Of a DNA stretch of 14,477 nt, positions 7,405 through 14,178 are shown piece after piece. The stretch comes from CAYWJT01 sp964458655 (GTDB taxonomy: Bacteria; Acidobacteriota; Aminicenantia; Aminicenantales; Saccharicenantaceae), in NCBI GenBank assembly GCA_964458655.1, contig CAYWJT010000062.1:1-14477 (forward strand). The letters are read 5' to 3'. Numbering within the stretch: position 1 is the first letter of the stretch; every line of letters begins with the position of its first letter. The notes under the pieces were generated by a model that was not told the origin of the DNA, did not search any database, and saw nothing but the letters and a program-made list of their open reading frames with translations. Made by a program: the position numbers and the translations under genes.

Positions 7405-8823
7405 CTATTTCTTTTCTCCCTTGTCCTCTTTAGCCGGTGCTGCGGCCTTGCTCTCCGGAACCGCGGCCAGCCAGTCGTTCTCGTCCTTAGGCAGCAGGTC
7501 CAGGAAGGCCGCGTCCACCCTGAAGAGGTAGTCGAACTTGGCATTCTTTAATATGACCTGCTTCTTCTCCTCGTCCGTCCGGCCGACTAGCAGCTTCGTT
7601 AGGGAGGTCTTGTCGTCACTGCCCCTGGTCGTGATCTCGATCTCGACGGCAGGCTTGTCCAGTCCGTAGGGACCGAGAGCTCCCGGGTTGTCGATGAACT
7701 CCGCGGCCTCCAGGTACTCGAGCTTGCGCAGGAACTCGTCGACCTTGGCCTTGTCGAGCTCCTTCTTCGGTTCCCCCTCTCTCGTCCAGCGCTCGCCGCC
7801 GTCCTTGGTCTTTTCGCGGACGGCCGTGAGCGCCAGGCCTTCGCGCTTGACGGCCAGTTTTTCAGCCTCCCAACTGTAGAAGGAGGCCACCTGCTTTTCC
7901 CGCAGGTCCGCAGGCTTCTTCTCGAGGTCGGAGAGCACGTAGCCGTCGCAGGAGACTATCTTGTTAGACGCGGAGCTCGTGGCGTAGGTCGCGTCGCCCT
8001 TCTTCTGGAAGGAGAAAACGACCGTCTTGTCGGCGGCCGGCATGGCCAGGCTGACCTGGATCGCCGGCTTGTCCAGCCCGTATTTTTTCAGGTCGTCGGC
8101 GGTCTTGTCCTCGGCCAGGAAGTCCTTGGCCCGCAGGCCCGCGAGCGAGCTCAGGATGGAATCCAGGCTGGACTTCTTGGCCTGGGCCCGGAACGGCGAC
8201 TCGAAGGACCAGCCGTCCTCGGCGCGCCGGGCTTCCCATTCCGTTTCCCCTGAGCGCACCCGGATGGTCTTGACGTCGGCGCTCTCGAACTGGAAGACGC
8301 TCTTGTCGCGAAGGTCGATTAGCTTCTTTTCTAGGGAGGTCTTCAGGTAGCTCGGCAGAAGCACGATACGGGGGTCGTCCTCGAGCTTGGCGTAGATGCT
8401 GTTGTCGATGGGGTTGTCCATGCCGATGAGCAGGCGATAGGGCTTTTCCCGGTCCTTGGCCCAGACGAGGACTTCCTTTTTAGGTATCTCGTAGGCCGTT
8501 GGATCGCCGGCCTCCTTCTCGACGACCTTGTCCGGCCGCAGGCGGCCGAAGTTGTCGGCCAGGCTCGAGGCTTCGTAGGAGTCGGCCCTGGCGGCGAGCG
8601 GCTCAGTGATGGTCCATTCGCCCTTGTCGTTCTTCTCGAGCGTGAGCGTCATGTCCTCTCGTTTGATGCTTATCTTCTTCAAGCTGTCGGAGGCGATGTC
8701 CAAAAGCATTTCCTGCTTCTCTTTGACGCTCTTCTGCTTCTTCTCCCTGGACTCGAAGAACAGGACCGCGGCCAGGGCCGCGAGGAAGACGATGAGAAGG
8801 ATGAGGGTGCGCCTGATGTTCAC
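7405..8823 (-). CDS. DUF4340 domain protein of a GldG-type ABC system
   Basis: A 472-residue protein with one N-terminal membrane anchor (about 6-23) and a large, lysine-rich and acidic domain predicted outside the cytoplasmic membrane. It matches DUF4340, a family regularly found directly after GldG-like genes. The domain appears built from a repeat of about 55 residues: 68-115 (GEWTITEP), 203-258 (DGWSFESP to YGLDKPAIQVSL) and 344-398 (ERWTREGEP to YGLDKPAVEIEI). YGLDKPA occurs twice (248-254, 386-392), and DLRDKSVF (170-177) parallels DLREKQVASF (306-315). The start codon is GTG at 8823, overlapping the previous TGA by the GTGA arrangement, with a strong GGAGGAGG site 5 bases upstream. The C-terminal 20 residues are Ala/Lys/Glu-rich. 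Its role in the ABC complex is unknown. Confidence 0.85.
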   Translation of the reverse strand: MNIRRTLILLIVFLAALAAVLFFESREKKQKSVKEKQEMLLDIASDSLKKISIKREDMTLTLEKNDKGEWTITEPLAARADSYEASSLADNFGRLRPDKVVEKEAGDPTAYEIPKKEVLVWAKDREKPYRLLIGMDNPIDNSIYAKLEDDPRIVLLPSYLKTSLEKKLIDLRDKSVFQFESADVKTIRVRSGETEWEARRAEDGWSFESPFRAQAKKSSLDSILSSLAGLRAKDFLAEDKTADDLKKYGLDKPAIQVSLAMPAADKTVVFSFQKKGDATYATSSASNKIVSCDGYVLSDLEKKPADLREKQVASFYSWEAEKLAVKREGLALTAVREKTKDGGERWTREGEPKKELDKAKVDEFLRKLEYLEAAEFIDNPGALGPYGLDKPAVEIEITTRGSDDKTSLTKLLVGRTDEEKKQVILKNAKFDYLFRVDAAFLDLLPKDENDWLAAVPESKAAAPAKEDKGEKK

Positions 8824-10421
8824 AGCGACCTCCTCCTGAGCCAGATATATATCCCCAGGCCCAGCGTGCCGAAAGGCAGCAGGTAGAGGACGACGAAGCG
8901 CATGACGGCCATCTGCGACGGGGACAGGTTGACAGTCCGCGGGTTCTGGGTGCGCGGCTGGATGGAGATGAGGTCGGCTTCCTCGGTCAGCCAGTTGATG
9001 ATGTTGGCGCCGAAGTTGCCGTTCCCGGACAGGCCGTAGTAACGGTTCTTGAGGATGTCCGAGTCGCCGACTACGGCCAGCCGCGCCTCTTTCTTCTCGG
9101 CGGCCTTGGGCCCGGTTTCGCTTTCGCCGGCCTTGTTTTCGGAGGCCGCGGGCTTCTCCTCGGGCTTGGGCCCGGCCTCGGCCGGCTTGACCTTGAAGCT
9201 GGCCACGGCCGCGATGGTCAGCGGCCCCTGCTTGTCCTTGTCCTTGTCGAACCTGACCTCGCTCGTCTTGAGGTCGCGCTCCGACCAGGAGTTGGGGCTG
9301 GTCTTGGCCAGCTCGGTGATGACGGCGCCGTCGGGTTTGGTTGCCGCCAGCTCTATGGAGCGGGCGAGCGGGAAGAAGGTGGCGTAGCGGAACCGGAAGG
9401 TGACGGCGTGGGTCTCGTACTCGGAGACGACCGGCATGAAATAGTCGCCGCCGAGGAGCCTGGAGACGGTGTCGACGACGATGTCGTTCGCGAGCCTGAA
9501 GCCGTATTTTTCCAGGAACGTCGGCAGGGCCGCGCCCGTTTCCGGGTCGACCAGGAACATCACCCGGCCGCCCCGGTTGATGTAGCCCTCGATCGTTTGG
9601 AGCTCGTTCGGCAGGAGCTCCTTCTCCGGTCCGGCCACGACCAGAAGGTCGGCGTCGGCCGGGAACTGCTCCGACAGGGCCAGCGTCTGTTTCTTAACCT
9701 CATAGCCCAGCTTCTCGAGCTCAGCCTTGAGGGTCGAGAAGCCGGCGTCGCCCGAGTCGTCGATGGAGCCCTCGCCGTGCCCCTCCAGGAAATAGAGGGT
9801 CTTTTTCTTCTCGCGGGTGGCCTTGATCAGGGCGTTGGTCAGGTCCTCTTCGGAGGTCGTCGTTATCCGGCTTTCCCGCTCGCCGACCTCGATGATGGTC
9901 GTCCCGTCCTGGGTCACGCCGTAGCGCTTGACCAGGCTGGGGTTCTTGTCCGGGTCGATGAACTCGTACTTGACCCGGCCCGAATGGTAGGCGTAGATCT
10001 TGAGCAGGTTCTCCATCGCCTGTCGGCCGTAGTTCCCTTCGCGGAAAAAGCACTTGAGGTGGACGTCGGTCTTGAGGTTCTTGACGACGCTGATCGTCTG
10101 GTCGGAAACGCTGTGCCGCTTGGAGGCGGTGAAATCGACCCGCCAGTGGTGCCGGGAAGTGAAATAGTCCGCCAGGACCACAAGCCCCAGGACGAGGATG
10201 ACGACCAGGACCAGGTTGCCGGAATAGATGAAGGCCCGGCGCCTGAAACCCTGCTTCAGCTCGCTGAAGTTCAGGACGAAGTAGGCGGCGACCGAGACCA
10301 GGGCCACAACGGCCAGGACGAGCGCCGCCGTGCCGGCCCCGGGCCAGCCCAGACGGAGAGCCGCGGCCGCGACGAGGGCGGCCATGGCCGCGTATTTAAG
10401 GTTATTTTTCAGGAATCGCAT
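8820..10421 (-). CDS. GldG-family ABC transporter auxiliary protein
   Basis: A 533-residue membrane protein of the GldG/ABC_transp_aux family. Hydrophobic spans at about 8-24, 30-50 and 66-86 precede a long extracytoplasmic domain, and one span at about 505-527 ends in RRRSL. Family signatures seen are the stretch RVDFTASKRHSVSDQT (94-109), FLEGHGE (211-217), INRGGRVMFLVDP (281-293) and VVGDSDILKN (450-459). In Bacteroidota GldG works with GldA and GldF in gliding; outside that phylum, homologues form ABC systems of unknown substrate. No other gliding gene is seen, so motility should not be assumed. A Pro/Glu/Ala/Lys-rich insert at about 412-445 interrupts the domain and is probably disordered. 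Start ATG 10421 lies just after the permease stop, with its ribosome site overlapping that stop. Confidence 0.9.
   Translation of the reverse strand: MRFLKNNLKYAAMAALVAAAALRLGWPGAGTAALVLAVVALVSVAAYFVLNFSELKQGFRRRAFIYSGNLVLVVILVLGLVVLADYFTSRHHWRVDFTASKRHSVSDQTISVVKNLKTDVHLKCFFREGNYGRQAMENLLKIYAYHSGRVKYEFIDPDKNPSLVKRYGVTQDGTTIIEVGERESRITTTSEEDLTNALIKATREKKKTLYFLEGHGEGSIDDSGDAGFSTLKAELEKLGYEVKKQTLALSEQFPADADLLVVAGPEKELLPNELQTIEGYINRGGRVMFLVDPETGAALPTFLEKYGFRLANDIVVDTVSRLLGGDYFMPVVSEYETHAVTFRFRYATFFPLARSIELAATKPDGAVITELAKTSPNSWSERDLKTSEVRFDKDKDKQGPLTIAAVASFKVKPAEAGPKPEEKPAASENKAGESETGPKAAEKKEARLAVVGDSDILKNRYYGLSGNGNFGANIINWLTEEADLISIQPRTQNPRTVNLSPSQMAVMRFVVLYLLPFGTLGLGIYIWLRRRSL
8829..8836 (-). 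promoter_or_regulatory. Strong ribosome binding site fixing the GTG start of the DUF4340 gene
   Basis: GGAGGAGG on the minus strand is separated from the GTG at 8823 by 5 bases. It lies inside the last codons of the GldG-family gene. It supports the GTG start and independent or coupled re-initiation at the GTGA junction. Confidence 0.7.
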
Positions 10422-10424
10422 GGC

Positions 10425-10432
10425 TCACCTCC
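10425..10432 (-). promoter_or_regulatory. Ribosome binding site overlapping the permease stop codon
   Basis: On the minus strand GGAGGTGA ends in the TGA stop of the permease gene (10427-10425), and the GldG-family ATG begins 3 bases later. Ribosomes ending the permease would stop on the Shine-Dalgarno sequence of the next gene, which suggests translational coupling. Confidence 0.75.
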
Positions 10433-11192
10433 ACCGTCTCGATTCGATGACGGAGTGGGTCAGGAACAGAGCGACGAAAGAGACGCTCAGGTAGTAGACG
10501 ACGTCCCTGGTGTCGAGGATGCCCTTGGTCATGTCCTCGAAATGCTGGAAGAAGGAGACGTAGTTGAGGATGTCGCTCCACATGCCGGTGGCCGAATAGG
10601 CGGCCCAGTTCAGCACGTAGAGAAGCAGCAGAGTGCCGATCGACAGGATGACGGCGATGACCTGGTTCTCGGTCAGCGAAGAGAAGAACAGCCCGATGGC
10701 CAGGAAGGCCGCGCCCATCAGGACGAGCCCCAGATAGCCGTTGAGGAGCGGCAGCAGTTCGGGGTTGCCGTGGACGAAGGCGAAGACGCAGGCCAGGGCG
10801 GAAAGCCCGAGCATGACGAGGAGCATGAGCAGGGAAGCCAGGTACTTGCCCAGGATGATCTCCGTGGTCGAGACCGGCGAGGTGTAGAGCAGCTCTTCGG
10901 TGCCGAGCTTCTTCTCTTCCGAGAACAGCCGCATGGTCAGCGCCGGCAGCAGGAACAGGAAGAAGATGGTGATGTTGTGGAGCAGGGGCGCGAAGACCAT
11001 CTCGTTGATGTTCATCTGCTGGTAGTAGTAAGGGTTCTGGGCCATCTGCAGGCTCTGGGCGCTGAACCAGCGGATGATGCTGGTGAAGAAAAAGCCCCAG
11101 ATGAACAGGAAGACCGCGATCACCACGTAGGCGACCGGCGACGTGAAGTAGAGCCTCAGCTCTTTTTTGGCGACGGACCAGATGTTCCTCAT
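10425..11192 (-). CDS. ABC-2 type permease, GldF-like
   Basis: A 255-residue inner-membrane permease with six predicted spans at about 18-40, 68-88, 112-140, 148-172, 176-200 and 230-247, the usual ABC-2 layout. The conserved cytoplasmic coupling segment is clear: RLFSEEKKLGTEELLYTSPV (88-107), followed by TEIILGKYLASL. This signature is typical of GldF and related permeases. It would form the membrane channel for the ATPase encoded just upstream. Its ATG overlaps the ATPase stop by the ATGA arrangement (11189-11192), and a GGGAGG site lies about 9 bases before the start, within the ATPase gene. Transported substrate unknown. Confidence 0.9.
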   Translation of the reverse strand: MRNIWSVAKKELRLYFTSPVAYVVIAVFLFIWGFFFTSIIRWFSAQSLQMAQNPYYYQQMNINEMVFAPLLHNITIFFLFLLPALTMRLFSEEKKLGTEELLYTSPVSTTEIILGKYLASLLMLLVMLGLSALACVFAFVHGNPELLPLLNGYLGLVLMGAAFLAIGLFFSSLTENQVIAVILSIGTLLLLYVLNWAAYSATGMWSDILNYVSFFQHFEDMTKGILDTRDVVYYLSVSFVALFLTHSVIESRRWR

Positions 11193-12121
11193 CTTTCAGT
11201 CCCTCCCGAGATTATCTTGAGGTAGAGGTCCTCGATGCCCAGGGTGAGCGGCCGCATCTCCTCCAGGCCCAGGTCGGCGGCCAGGGCGGCGCGGGCGACG
11301 GCCTCGTTGAGGCCGCTCCCGGCAGGCCATTCCACCGTGACCTCGCGGCCGCTGACCGAGACCCTGGTGACGCCGGGTATGGCCCTGAAGACGTTCCCGG
11401 CCCGGTCGTCCAGGCCGTCCTTGCGGACCTTGAGGACGACGCCGGACCGTTCGTTCAGGGAAGCGGCGAGCTCGTCGAGCGAGCCCGAGGCCATCAGTCG
11501 GCCCTCGTTGATGATCACGACGCCGTCGCAGACCTGGGTGACCTCGGCGAGGATGTGGGTCGAGAGGATGATGGTCCTTTCGCCGCGCAGGCCCTTGATG
11601 AGCTGGCGGATCTCGATGATCTGCTCCGGGTCGAGGCCGATTGTCGGCTCGTCGAGGATGAGCACCCGGGGGTCGTTGATCAGGGCCTGGGCTATGCCCA
11701 CGCGCTGCTTGTAGCCCCGGGAGATGTTCCTGATGAGGCGCTCCCGGACGGCCTCGAGGCCGGCCGCGGCCACCGCCCGGTCCACGGCTTCTTTGCGGCG
11801 CGCCGCAGGCACCTGCTTCAGTTCGGCCACGAACCGCAAATAGGCCGAGACCGTCAGGTCCGGGTAGAGCGGCGGCACCTCCGGCAGGTAGCCGGTCAGC
11901 CTCTTCACCTGGTCCGGCTCCTCGAAGACGTCGTGGCCGGCCACCATGGCCCGGCCATCGGTCGCGGGCAAGTAGCCGGTCAGGACGCGCATGGTGGTCG
12001 TCTTGCCGGCGGCGTTGGGCCCGAGCAGGCCCCAGATCCTGCCCTGCTCGACCTTGAAGCTCAGCCTGTCGACGGCCGTGCGTTCACCGTACTTCTTGGT
12101 CAGGTCCTGAACTTCGATCAT
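11189..12121 (-). CDS. ABC transporter ATP-binding protein, GldA-like
   Basis: A 310-residue ABC ATPase of the ABC-2 exporter class. Walker A is GPNAAGKT (34-41), a slight variant with Ala at the place of the usual Gly. The Q-loop region is GYLPEVPPLYPDLT (77-90), with Glu rather than Gln as in many GldA-like ATPases. The ABC signature is SRGYKQR (134-140), Walker B is LILDEP (154-159; D157, E158), the D-loop is GLD (162-164), and the switch histidine is H189 in STHIL. The extra 90 C-terminal residues form the extension common in this subfamily. The start is ATG 12121 behind GGAGG, which lies in a small hairpin. It powers the permease encoded immediately downstream. First gene of the four-gene ABC unit. 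Confidence 0.93.
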   Translation of the reverse strand: MIEVQDLTKKYGERTAVDRLSFKVEQGRIWGLLGPNAAGKTTTMRVLTGYLPATDGRAMVAGHDVFEEPDQVKRLTGYLPEVPPLYPDLTVSAYLRFVAELKQVPAARRKEAVDRAVAAAGLEAVRERLIRNISRGYKQRVGIAQALINDPRVLILDEPTIGLDPEQIIEIRQLIKGLRGERTIILSTHILAEVTQVCDGVVIINEGRLMASGSLDELAASLNERSGVVLKVRKDGLDDRAGNVFRAIPGVTRVSVSGREVTVEWPAGSGLNEAVARAALAADLGLEEMRPLTLGIEDLYLKIISGGTER

Positions 12122-12122
12122 G

Positions 12123-12136
12123 CGAACCTCCGTTCG
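12123..12136 (-). promoter_or_regulatory. Hairpin presenting the Shine-Dalgarno sequence of the ABC ATPase gene
   Basis: Reading the minus strand, CGAAC (12136-12132), GGAG (12131-12128) and GTTCG (12127-12123) form a perfect 5-base stem with a 4-base loop. The ribosome site GGAGG occupies the loop and first closing base, two bases from the region of the start codon. Folding could limit initiation of the whole ABC unit. Seen in sequence; a regulatory role is inference. Confidence 0.35.
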
Positions 12137-12172
12137 AGAGTGGTTAACAGTCCTTGAGGCCGGGGCGTTGCG

Positions 12173-14110
12173 CTACATGCGCCCGGGCAGGGGGATGCCC
12201 ATGAGCTCAAGCGCGCGCCCGAGCCGGTCTTTTACGTAGCATACCGCGAGCAGCCTGGCGGCCTTGAGGCCCGCGTCCGCTTCCGAGAGTATCTGATACC
12301 TGTGGTAATAAGTGTTGGCTTTCTGGCAGAGCTCGAAGCTGAACTTGGCCAGGTGGGCGAGTTCGAGCGAAGCGGTGGAGTGGAGGACCTCGTCGTCCAG
12401 TCTGGCGGCCGTGAACATCAGGTCCCAGAAATCGTCGGCTTCCTGCCGGGGCAGCCCGCTCGTCAGCCCTATTATCTCATCGGCGCGGGCCAGCACGTCC
12501 TGTTCACCGATTTTTTCCCGCTCTTGGAGTTTGCGCAGGATGCTGGCCAGCCTGACCGCGGTGTACATGAGGTACGGACCCGTCTCGCCCTCGAAGTTGA
12601 GGGCCTCGTCGAAGTCGAAGACGATGAGCGTGTTCCGGGCGAACTTGAGCATGAAGTAACGCAGGGCGCCGGCCGCGATGGCCTTGGCTATGCCGGCCTT
12701 TTCACCGGCGCCGAGCTCGGGGTTGCGTTTCTCGACCTCGGCCAGGGCCTTCTCTTCGAGGCGGTCGAGCAGGTCGTCGGCCTTGACGCCCAGGCCCTTG
12801 CGGCCGGAGACCTCGAGGAAGCTCCGCTCGGCTTCCTCGGCCCCTGGCGTGTAGTCGAGTTCCTTGAGGCTCTTCGGCGACAGGGCGACCATTTCGTAGG
12901 AGAAGTGGACAGATTTCTCGGCTTGGGCCGTGTGGCCGAGCGCCCGCAACCCCTGGACGACCACTTTCTGCAGGTAGGACTGACGGGTGTCGATGACGTT
13001 GAAGACCTTGGAGGCGCCGCCGAAACGGCAGGCGCTTCGGGCCGGACGGGCGGACGTGATCCAGGTGATGCGGCCGTCCTCTTCGCAGAAGGGCTCGTAG
13101 TGGAAGTCCCGCCCGAGCAGGCCGAACTTCCAGAGCTGATAGGCGATGTCCTTGCCGACGTAGGTCACCGTGCCGTCCGACCTGACGATGACCTTTTCGC
13201 GCTCAGCCTCGCCCTCGAGGTCTATGACCCAGCAGCCGGCGTTTGGGCCGGACTGCGCCATGTGTATGGCCCGGCGTTGCTTCAGCTGCTCGAAGGCCTG
13301 CTCCCAGAACTTAAGCTGGAGTATGGTGCTTTCGCAGGGGAGGACGTCGTAGCTTACGCCCAGCCGTTTCATCGTCGCCAGGTGGGCGCGCAGGATGCGG
13401 CGCGACAGGTAGCGGGCCAGGACGTATTCCTCGCCCTGGCCGTGCTCGACCTTTTTCAGGATCTCGGCCTTCCGGGCCTGGGCCTCGGGGTGGGCGGCCA
13501 GGAAGGCTGATGTCCTGGTGTAAAGGTCCCAGCAGTAGTAATCGAACCTTTCGGCGATCCGCTCCAGGTCCTCGACGGTCTTGCGCTCGAGCTCCATCAG
13601 GCCGAAGACGACGTCCACCACCTGGACGCCGGTGTCGTCGATATAATTCTGGACCTCCACCTTTTCGCCCTTGAAGCGCAGACAGCGGGCCAGGGTGTCG
13701 CCCAGGCAGGCGTTCCTGAGGTGGCCGATATGGGCCGCCTTGTTGGGGTTGATGTTGGTGTGTTCGATGATGACTTTGTCCTCTTCCGGGAAGACGGGCT
13801 GGTCCTTGAGTTCGTCGAGCGCCTGCCTCATGAAGGCCTGCCGGTCCAAGAAAAGGTTGATATAGCCGCCGCCTGCAACACTGACCTCCCTGACCCCAGG
13901 CAAGCCGGCGAGCAGGGGCGCCGCCTTTTCAGCGACGGCGCGCGGGGCGGTCCGCTCTTTGCGGGCGAGTTGGAAGGGGAAGGGGAGGGCCAGGTCGCCG
14001 AACTTATGGCAGGGCGTTTCGATGATCTCTATATCGGAGGGTTCGAGAGGGAAAGCGTCCCGGAGCGCTTCGTAGACCGACGACTGTATCCTCTTCTTCA
14101 GCTTGAGCAT
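12173..14110 (-). CDS. argS: Arginyl-tRNA synthetase
   Basis: A 645-residue class I arginyl-tRNA synthetase, full length and on the long side for the family (usually 550-600). It charges tRNA-Arg with arginine in the cytoplasm. The N-terminal additional domain (about 1-90) is followed by NPNKAAHIGH (121-130) with the HIGH motif at 127-130. The core shows YIDDTG (156-161), VRSDGTVTYVGKDIAY (309-324) and NVIDTRQSYLQ (371-381). The KMSK position is degenerate: EVSGRKGLGVKADDLL (433-448). The C-terminal DALR-type anticodon-binding domain holds GPYLMYTAVR and ends in LMGIPLPGRM. Start ATG 14110 follows AAGGA at 14117-14121. The ABC ATPase gene begins 51 bases downstream on the same strand, so read-through is possible. 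Essential housekeeping gene; it appears intact. Confidence 0.96.
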   Translation of the reverse strand: MLKLKKRIQSSVYEALRDAFPLEPSDIEIIETPCHKFGDLALPFPFQLARKERTAPRAVAEKAAPLLAGLPGVREVSVAGGGYINLFLDRQAFMRQALDELKDQPVFPEEDKVIIEHTNINPNKAAHIGHLRNACLGDTLARCLRFKGEKVEVQNYIDDTGVQVVDVVFGLMELERKTVEDLERIAERFDYYCWDLYTRTSAFLAAHPEAQARKAEILKKVEHGQGEEYVLARYLSRRILRAHLATMKRLGVSYDVLPCESTILQLKFWEQAFEQLKQRRAIHMAQSGPNAGCWVIDLEGEAEREKVIVRSDGTVTYVGKDIAYQLWKFGLLGRDFHYEPFCEEDGRITWITSARPARSACRFGGASKVFNVIDTRQSYLQKVVVQGLRALGHTAQAEKSVHFSYEMVALSPKSLKELDYTPGAEEAERSFLEVSGRKGLGVKADDLLDRLEEKALAEVEKRNPELGAGEKAGIAKAIAAGALRYFMLKFARNTLIVFDFDEALNFEGETGPYLMYTAVRLASILRKLQEREKIGEQDVLARADEIIGLTSGLPRQEADDFWDLMFTAARLDDEVLHSTASLELAHLAKFSFELCQKANTYYHRYQILSEADAGLKAARLLAVCYVKDRLGRALELMGIPLPGRM

Positions 14111-14121
14111 AGCGATTCCTT

Positions 14122-14149
14122 ATTATATCAAAAAAAGCGCTCCCGGCAA
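14122..14149 (-). promoter_or_regulatory. Promoter-like site of argS
   Basis: On the minus strand TTGCCG (14149-14144, 4 of 6 matches to the -35 consensus) is followed after 16 bases by a perfect TATAAT (14127-14122). A start about 7 bases further on would fall near 14115 and remove the AAGGA ribosome site (14121-14117), giving a nearly leaderless message. Either the start lies closer, or a different promoter further upstream is used. Motif is real; use is uncertain. Confidence 0.35.
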
Positions 14150-14178
14150 CCCGTGCGGCTCTGCATGTGAAAGCCGGG
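14130..14178 (-). terminator. Possible attenuator in the argS leader
   Basis: On the minus strand CCCGGC (14178-14173) can pair with GCCGGG (14147-14142) over a 25-base loop. Five bases later comes a run of seven T (14136-14130), the only such run in this part of the window. The long loop and 5-base spacer make it a poor terminator, but the layout directly before argS suits attenuation or the end of an upstream transcript. Confidence 0.25.

Noticed and set aside
9408..11225. A 605-codon open frame on the plus strand opposite the GldG-family and permease genes
   Set aside because: Same reason: a complement of real coding sequence, rich in E, D, Q, V and R, without motifs; the minus-strand proteins match families.
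11990..12020. Ala in Walker A (GPNAAGKT) as a sign of an inactive ATPase
   Set aside because: The Lys and Thr needed for ATP binding, Walker B, signature and switch His are all present, so the change is probably harmless.
12302..13510. A 402-codon plus-strand open frame opposite argS
   Set aside because: It lies wholly inside an intact argS gene on the other strand and shows no domain of its own.
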